A stretch of 64,000 nt of DNA from contig JAWZSP010000007.1 of the NCBI GenBank assembly GCA_034401135.1, positions 620,001-684,000 on the forward strand, written 5' to 3'. Source of the stretch: Volutella citrinella (taxonomy: Eukaryota > Ascomycota > Sordariomycetes > Hypocreales > Nectriaceae). A program made the translations under genes and the position numbers. Under the pieces are notes generated by a model. The model saw only the letters and a program-made list of their open reading frames with translations, searched no databases and had not been told where the DNA came from. Numbering within the stretch: position 1 is the stretch's first letter; each line of letters begins with the position of its first letter. Shown here in pieces: positions 56,847 through 64,000 of this stretch.

Positions 56847-59800
56847 GTTTGTGAGAGGCGTTGTGTGATGTGATGCGCGAACGTATTTAGAGCGCCGGGC
56901 GCTGGGGGTATAGGTGGAGCGGCTTTGGTTGAGTGTGCTCTTGTATGAATGAATAAACAAGAAGTGATGCCAAGCAAGTCTATGTAGGAGACTGCAGGTC
57001 TTGGCGATGTTGGTCTGTGATGATGATGTGGGAGAGGAGGCCGGTTGCGGGAGAGTGCGATGGGCGCAGGTATTAATAAGATGATGAGCCTGAAGGATGC
57101 AGACGGACCCCCTGTGCAAGGTAAAACCTAAAGTACCTCCTGGTGCCCGGCGCGCACTGCCGGTACATCGCCCCCCCCCGCTAGCGCTTTCGGTTGGATG
57201 GTGGGCACACTGGATTGTGACTGGAACCCAGCGACTTGCTGCGGCGGACCTGTGGTAAGGCCCCTCCCAGGACCTAGCTTGGAAGCCGGTTGTGCAACGC
57301 CGCAGGCTAGTCGAGGATTCATGTCACGGGCCCCGGGGCTGAAAAATTGGGCTGATTCTGGTGAATGGGTCTTCGGGAGTAGGTGAAAGGGAGATGGGCG
57401 CAAGGGTCTGCTAGTGGCAGTGTGGCACTCGCCGGCTCTGATGATCTCACAGCTGTGTACGGATGCTCCGCTGCGAAGTCCATGATGGTCATGATCGGCT
57501 GTCGATAGGGCCCCAGGCAGGATCATCGGGCTTTCCGCTGTGCCTGATGAGGTCACCGCTGCGACCCATTTCAAGGCCAACTCGGGTAGCACCAGGCGTC
57601 ATCAAGCTCAAACCAACCATCGCCATGATGCGCAGATGTACAGAATTGGTCAGCCGCAGTTGGGCAAAGGAGAATTACTGAGGCCGCCTTGGTCTACGGA
57701 GTAGATGTGGCGTATTTGCAGAGATGGAAGTGCACACCGCAAAGGATACGGACCTGGATGAGATGCAACTAACGCGCTTGGGCTGATGGCTCGTCGCCGG
57801 TGACTGAGCTAGCCAACACATTCAACAGGAAGAATACCACCTTTGTGAAAGACATGCATGTCGGCATCGTCGCGAAACAGCAGTGCCAAACAGGGATGAG
57901 CTTGAACCGCTGGCACCTTCCTTCCATCATCCACTCCATCCACATGTAGGACTCACAACAAACACTGGGCTTGCCATGTCCATGCCGGTCCGTCTGTCAG
58001 TTTGTATCAAGATGCTTTATCCGATGCATGGCCCCTCACATCCCCCGCCCAAGCACACCATGTGATTGCATCGCATAGAGCAATGCTTCCCCAGTGCAGC
58101 GAGGCGCAGCGGCCTGTGAAAGGCAGCTATTCGCATGGATTGCTCCCAATCACACGGGCGGGCATGGCTGGAGGGGGCGGAGCCACTGGGCCGCTCTGTT
58201 TGCACGCCACCAGTGACCACGGAATGACTTGTACCGCATGGCAAAGTTCCGAACTCTGATTGAACAGGGGGGTTGCTCGCTGGCATGCTGCTGTCACAGC
58301 CGCGGCGCTACTGGCCAGGGCAGCGATCCGGGTCTCGGTCAGGCCAAACAGCAGAGCAAGCCTGCCGGTATGGAGTCTGTCCGTTGCTGACACTGCAGGA
58401 GGGCTGTCTCAGTGCCCACGAGCATCGCGCCTCGTCCGCCGGGCGTTCTCTGGTTTGCGGCCATCTGAATTGAAGCTTTTCTGCTATAAATAATTCTACC
58501 ACTATTGGCCCACTAGAGTGTCATAGTGAGATGCGCTGGCTCTCAGCCTCTCGCTGGAGCCTTCAGAGTGGCTACACTGGCAGGATGGATTCCATCCCCT
58601 CCAAATGGGCCAAGGCGCAGGGGGCTCAAAGCGCTTTAGCACCGTTGGCCCTGCAGCAATCGGTGACGGCCATTGGTGGAGAGCCTCAAGATCCCCATGA
58701 GGCTGACTCCCGAGGTACCATTTTTTTTGCTGACCTTCCACTAAGGGCGCTGCGTCTGACCCGATTGCGGTGACTTGACTGTTCCATTTCTTGCACGAGC
58801 TGAACCAGGCGTGGGATTCAAGAAAAAAGGAAACCAACGGAGCGTTTGAAGCCACGGAATGATTTGCATGGAGCCGCCCCCTAATTGTTTTCTTGTGCAA
58901 CCTGAGCCGTTGGCCCAGCCACATGGAACTCGGGCCGCTCTGAGATTTGGAATTTGGGATCGGGGACAGTGACAGTCAATCTCCACTTTGCAAGCCACCT
59001 GCAGGGCCCCGTTGCATGAGCCAAAACACAAATGCATCAAAGATAACCTTACCTAACCAATGTAGGACTTTATCTCAAGACCTGGGTCGATCCAGGGTGG
59101 GGATTGGGGGACCCAGTTGGGGGAGCAACCTCCGCGGTTTCCCGTGCCCTGAATCTGCCTGCGAGTCCGCCTGGCCATCAAAACCCCTCAAGGTGGCACA
59201 CGATTGGTGTCGCTAGAGTCGTAGCAATTACTCTGTTGCAGACAAGCGAATTGGCGACGGCCGAAGCAACCACCACCAACCCCCCTTCGCTCGATGGCGG
59301 GAATTGCTCTCGGAGATATCCAGTTTCGTCCTCTCTACGCCTTCATTGTGCAGATCCATCCAGGCCGACACGCGATGTTCATGTCGCCACGGGGTGGTCC
59401 CACATGAACATCCTTTGGCCTCCGTGGCTGTGCACTGAAGTCTGTACCACAGGGTCCACACCAGCCAGTGACTGTGCATGACCTGCCGCAAGTTTCTAGA
59501 AGCCGTCAGCCAAGACACACTGACACAAGGGCCTTGGCGATCGGGAAACACACAGGCCATCATCCCCCTAGGCACCTGTATTTCCGGCGAGTTCATAGGT
59601 CCACGACTCCAGATGGGCGGCGAACTTTGAACTGACGTAGGTCGCTGCCACCGACGGTCCCCAGATCCGACTCGGTTGCTGCCGCCAGTGGCGCGGCCAG
59701 CTGACCGGAGCTGCGGAGTTGCACTGCGCTCCGCCTGTTCCGGGCGATTGACAGCAGCATCCTCGGGAGACCAGACAAGGGACGGTGGGTGTCTCGCGCC

Positions 59801-62179
59801 CGAGGCAGTCTGGTAATGCCCGGTGGGTGGAGGTTGCACCAGAATCTTGCTTCACCCACCCACCGGAGAACCGCGCAATGACTCCATCAATGACCAACCT
59901 CCCACCGACCTCCACGAGTGATTGATCTCGAAATGGAATGAGTCGAGTTCCCATCGCAACACCGTCATTTTTGTTCACGTGACACTTGAGCCACGTTGGA
60001 TCCCGGTGCGAAGGTACGCCGGGCCGCCTTGGCAGGCGCTATCCGTCGATTGCACCGATGCACAGCCTTGTGGTCGCCAGTTCGCAGCGGCGTAGCCTAC
60101 TAACCCCCCATCCAGTTAGCTCAGCCTTGTTCGAGATGTTGGAGATCGATCTGGGAGGCAGCCAAGTGTCAGCTGCTTGTCATGCCATCATAGGTCATAG
60201 GGGCTAGGCGGACTCGGCTACAATTCGAACATCAGCAACGCTGCACATGTGGTAGCAAATAGAGTTTGTCACAGAGGCAGCCGGAATTCCTTGGGGGTTC
60301 AGCTCCCAGGGCTCACGTCAGATGGAACATTGAACATGAAGTAACCCCTTCACAATAGGGACCCAGTAGTGACCGAAGGAATGTCAGTGTCAGCTACCGG
60401 AATGGCGAAGAAACTTGAAATGTGTCAAGCGCTTGTGTGAGTTTCGTTCTGGTCATGCCGTTGCGGTGCCTGCTCTTCCTCGTGATGAAGCGTGATGAAA
60501 ATCGAATTCAGACCGTAGCGCGACTGCCCATGGGGGGATTTCGTACACCGAGTGTCACAGTTAAAATACCGCCTTCTGTTGAATTGAGTTGTTGCTTCTG
60601 TCTAATTGTACGTTAATAGGCGCCAACATGAAATTCACTAGCAGTCAATGTTCTATGGAAATAATGAAGTTGAAACCGCTATGTAGGGGCTGAAGTAAAA
60701 CTACTTGGGAAATGGAGAAAAGCCGGAGGTTTCTCACCCAGCCAGCCTTGACTTCCGTCTGGCACTGCGGGTAGTGGGATGCTTAGATTGAGATACTCGG
60801 TTTTTGTGTGTGGCTCACATGTATATGGTGTAGCACGACTATTTCAACTACTAACTCATGTTAGAAGAGGGACAAATAGTTCTGTTGCTCACGAAGTGTT
60901 TCATTTCATGGATAGGCTCGCACGAGAAGCGAAAACGGCGATCATGTTCATCTATAGTTTTGGAGTGAGTTGAATACCATGGTTGATACGATGGATTTGA
61001 ATATGTATGGTCAAAGTCTACTAACCTTTCCAGTCCCAGACCTTGGGATAATGCACTGAAAAGATTGGAACATACAGTCTGAATGGGTTTTCATACTTGA
61101 ACTGTGTACTTGGGTCATATGGGCTCGCTTTGGGAACATGAACGCGGTCTGCGGATCGACGAGATTGACGAGCATGGCGCCTGATCTGAGAAAATCGTCT
61201 CACTCCAATTCAACATTGGCATCAACCATGGTTGCTAGGTCTGGCGCTGCCTACTCTTGCAGCCTTGCTGCAATGTGTTGGCTTGTGTGGATATAGTTCT
61301 TGGGCTTTCTCTGCTGGGTTGAACCGTTGGAGGCAGACTTGGGCAGTTACCAGCGATTCGCCTCGCGTACCCAACATCCACAGCTTTGCATCAACCGCAA
61401 GAGCCATACCTGGATAGAGTGGGGATTGAATGACTGCGAATACCTGTATTGGACAACATGATCGTGTTGGGCGTATTAATTAACGTTATGCAGCTCAGAT
61501 GGCACAGTTGCTTGTTATTATTGAGTTTGTATCTGCGCTTGCGTTGAGGATTGAAGCGTAGGTAACTATTCCACAGGGTTGCTAATGCCCTGTCGTCCTC
61601 TTATCAGCTCGACTTGGGCACTGCTCCGACCTGTCTGGCATGTTGCCGACGGGAATTAAGTGGAGAGGCTTATTTCCCCATTGATCGTCGGTCTGTAGAT
61701 TGCGGCGGGCTGTGTTGCTCAAAAGTTCGGGCGCGACAGTGCTGGGATCCATGGATTGTTTTTTCAGCTGCCCCTACTGAGCCCCGTACGAGTGGGCCAT
61801 CTCCAGGCCACCTGCGGCACTCCAGCGCTTCCGTTGGCTCTGAATTGGGCGCTGCTGCGTCATTGCCAGGCTTTCTGATCCTGCGACAGGTGCCGCTCCG
61901 ACCGAAGCTTTGCAGCATTTCTCCACCAGAGAGTTGTCGCGTGCAAGAAGGGGAGCGGCTATTATGGACGGCTATCTGGCAGCTTAAAGCCACGGGGCAA
62001 CTTCTCGCGGCGGTCGAAGAACGCCTCTCTAGCTGTCAACAACGCTTCGATCTGGTGCGGCAGGCCAATGGACGCTCGTCACTGTCGGTAAGCGGGCTGT
62101 CCAGAGACCAGGCATCTTCAACACGACAGCGGCACGCCACTGATTTCCTATCTGGCTGCTCACCACTAGCGGCGAACCA
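56847..62179. other. Gene-poor intergenic region, 5.3 kb
   Basis: Separates two divergent genes. Several open frames of 100-280 codons are present (for example minus strand 59228-59839), but none shows a domain, a signal peptide or splice continuity. A C-run of nine bases lies at about 57171-57179. The stretch 60400-61600 is AT-richer. No RNA gene was recognised. Confidence 0.5.
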
Positions 62180-63139
62180 ATGGCAATGGCCGAGGCTCAC
62201 AACCCTCACGATCCCAATGATCCGCTACAGGATAATCCGTGGAGGGACGAGCCATGGTATACGCGATCGGAGCAGTATTGGCCGGCGTCGGATCGCTTCA
62301 GCCAGCACTCGCAAGAGAACCTGGGAGTGGCGGATAGGCCAGCAGACAGCTATGGACACACTACTACAGTCCCAGAAGCGACATACAGCAGCAACCGACA
62401 CAAGGCTGCCGCCAACAACGGCGTCTCCGAAAAACCTCCGAGCAATGTGAACGTGCCTAAGAAGCAGAACAAGAAGAAGGAGAACAAGCCTCCGCCAAAG
62501 CCAAAGATCGAGCCTCTGGATGTCGAATCTGGCCCTACGCCACCCAACCCCCCTCCGCCCGTCCGCCGCAAGCGCAGGGAGAAGAGGACAGCCGCCGTGC
62601 CGTTCCGCATCCTTCTCTTCGCCAACCTGATGGGCATGATGGTGTTCGGAGCCATCGAGCCCGGCCCAATGCTCAAGGTCAAGGCCGAGGTGGTGGCCAT
62701 CGCCGTCACGGGCTTCGCCATGTTCGTCCAGTTCTGCGCGCCCTGGTACAAGTGGTGCCGGTGCTGCCCCTACAACATCTGGGTCGTCATCGGGGCCGAC
62801 GCGCTCTGTCTCGTCGGCTGGGTCGCCTCGATTGCCGTGCTGTCGTACTGGGACCGCAACATGCTCTACACGCCGGGCAAGGGCGACCCCATGGCGTGGC
62901 ATGCGTGCTACAAGGCTAAGGGTAGTACGACGGTCTGGACGGGTGACGAGTTTGGCAGCTGGATCGTGATAAAGTGGTGTCCCATCGAGGTCGATGGACG
63001 CAGCCTGCTGGTTGGGAATGGTATGGCGCGCACGCAGCTGCACGCCATGATTGGGCTGTCTAGCGTGTCTTTGTTTTTTACCATGATTCTGCTCGTCTGG
63101 ATCTGGAAGAGGGGGAAGCTCCTGGGATTTATTCATTAG
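62180..63139 (+). CDS. Four-span membrane protein, hypothetical
   Basis: Single exon, 319 residues. Residues 1-140 are hydrophilic and disordered: an Asp/Pro/Trp-rich start, then a Lys-rich block (KKQNKKKENK) and PPNPPPPVRRKRREKR. Four hydrophobic segments follow at about 141-159, 170-189, 200-223 and 290-312, with a Cys-rich loop (YKWCRCCPYN) between spans 2 and 3 and a longer loop with two Cys between spans 3 and 4. The four-helix layout recalls MARVEL-like membrane proteins, but I see no diagnostic motif. Third positions of the membrane part are strongly G/C, as expected for coding DNA here. A second Met at codon 3 is an alternative start. I do not recognise its function. Confidence 0.75.
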   Translation: MAMAEAHNPHDPNDPLQDNPWRDEPWYTRSEQYWPASDRFSQHSQENLGVADRPADSYGHTTTVPEATYSSNRHKAAANNGVSEKPPSNVNVPKKQNKKKENKPPPKPKIEPLDVESGPTPPNPPPPVRRKRREKRTAAVPFRILLFANLMGMMVFGAIEPGPMLKVKAEVVAIAVTGFAMFVQFCAPWYKWCRCCPYNIWVVIGADALCLVGWVASIAVLSYWDRNMLYTPGKGDPMAWHACYKAKGSTTVWTGDEFGSWIVIKWCPIEVDGRSLLVGNGMARTQLHAMIGLSSVSLFFTMILLVWIWKRGKLLGFIH

Positions 63140-63513
63140 GTAGTTGTAGTTGATAGACACGCTGGTTCTGCGCTTCAATTAACGGCCAACGATTTACACG
63201 TCAAATAGGTGGACTGGGGCCCTATTCTAATGCTTTCGCAGCCACGGAGACACTCAATGGCCGTACTACGTAAAAGAATGTGTAAACGAGGAGGAATATG
63301 CGTTTTGTCAACAGACTCGATTTTGTCTCACCTGGTCGGTTCGTCTTCTGATCAAGTCCCGGGTGACATGCCTCCCCAGCGTGACCTCACTGTGGCCTCG
63401 AGACTTATCAGCACCGTGGGCCGCTTATCGCCCGCCGCTAAATGTCCTGAGCTCAGAGCATGCCTGGCGAGGACCTCACAACACATTCATCAGGGTCATT
63501 GCTATCCGTCGAC
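63140..63513. other. Short intergenic region
   Basis: A 374-bp spacer between two plus-strand genes, holding a terminator and the promoter of the MFS gene that follows. No other feature seen. Confidence 0.5.
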
Positions 63514-64000
63514 ATGGCCTTAGTAGATGAGCCCGACGGCCCTGAGCGGCCAGTAATCCATGTCGGAGAGCCATATCGCGATGAGAGCGCCCCAGTGCAG
63601 AGTCAAAAGCCTCGTCGCGTGCGCGCAATTGCGTCGCTGCTGACGCTGCTCGTCCTCGTCAACCTGGCCATGAGCCTCTACCAACTACCGCTGAACCGCG
63701 CCGTCGAGCGCCGCCTATGCCGCGAACACTACGCGGCGAGCGACCCGAAGGCGGTGAGGCCGGACGAGGAGATTGACGAGAAGCTCTGCAAGATGGACGA
63801 GATCCAGAAGACGCTGGGCTGGATCCAGGGCGTGATGGAGTTTCTCTGGATCGCGGGAGGTTCGTTACGGCTTCAGAGCAGCATCCTGTGTCACTGGGGA
63901 ACCAGACCAGCAGACTGACAACGCGCAGACTTCGTCATGACGATCCCCCTCAGCTTCCTGGCCGAGAAATGGGGCCGCGCCGCCGTGCTCCGCCTCAACC
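63514..64000 (+). CDS. MFS transporter, 5' part only
   Basis: N-terminal part of a gene cut by the window edge: join(63514..63859,63929..>64000). The 69-bp intron (GTTCGT donor, GCGCAG acceptor) keeps phase. The protein starts with a polar leader, then the first membrane span (AIASLLTLLVLVNLAMSLYQLPL), a loop with RAVERRLCREHY and a paired-Cys region, and after the intron DFVMTIPLSFLAEKWGRAAVL, which is the loop 2-3 signature of the major facilitator superfamily. The long first extracellular loop with a conserved RLCREHY-like motif recalls a group of fungal MFS proteins of unknown substrate. It follows the four-span membrane protein on the same strand. Confidence 0.82.

Noticed and set aside
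59228..59839. 203-codon minus-strand open frame
   Set aside because: No domain, high Trp/Arg/Ser content typical of a random frame.
61614..62450. 278-codon frame overlapping the start of the four-span membrane protein
   Set aside because: It overlaps the better-supported gene in another frame and has no recognisable features.

Overview
The window is genomic DNA from a filamentous ascomycete, most likely a Sordariomycete and plausibly Hypocreales. Reasons: genes split by short introns (about 46-85 bp, GTAAGT/GTATGT-type donors, CTAAC/CTGAC-like branch sites), an NACHT-type STAND protein, Zn2Cys6 and MADS-box regulators, a soluble Osm1-type fumarate reductase with a cytochrome b5 tail, and long gene-poor stretches. 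Exons were joined by hand by checking splice sites and phase. No species is claimed.

Layout. 0.5-5 kb: an RBR ubiquitin ligase and a sugar transporter, both on the minus strand. 5-10 kb: no gene seen. 10-11 kb: an F-box-like protein. 11.1-12.9 kb: degenerate repeats, including relics of the neighbouring hydrolase's 3' end. 12.9-26.2 kb: a compact seven-gene catabolic cluster. 26.5-31.1 kb: a large NACHT protein. 32.5-34.9 kb: fumarate reductase. 38.5 kb: a secreted fasciclin-domain protein. 40.5-42.6 kb: an Rlm1-type MADS factor. 49.3-53.2 kb: TAF1. 55.9-56.8 kb: a Gly/Ser-rich surface protein. 62.2-63.1 kb: a four-span membrane protein. The right edge cuts an MFS transporter. The gaps at 5-10, 35-38.5, 42.6-49.3 and 57-62 kb hold no gene I can support.

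The cluster is the most interesting part. It encodes an enol-lactonase-like hydrolase, a Zn2Cys6 factor, an anion:cation-symporter-type permease, a salicylate-hydroxylase-like FAD monooxygenase, an FMN 2-hydroxyacid oxidase, a ThDP decarboxylase-like enzyme and a salicylaldehyde/benzaldehyde-dehydrogenase-like ALDH. Read as a pathway this gives 2-hydroxyacid -> 2-oxoacid -> aldehyde -> carboxylic acid -> hydroxylated ring -> beta-ketoadipate branch. That is the logic of the bacterial mandelate pathway plus a salicylate/catechol branch, in a eukaryotic cluster with introns. Four of its intergenic regions carry the same unusual element (CATGCATCCGATG or a close relative), which contains the CCG/CGG triplet expected for a Zn2Cys6 regulator. 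The substrate is inferred, not proven.

Anomalies: the permease has an apparent one-base frameshift, TAF1 has an irregular splice junction before its zinc knuckle, and the P-loop of the NACHT protein is largely encoded by a 25-base microexon.
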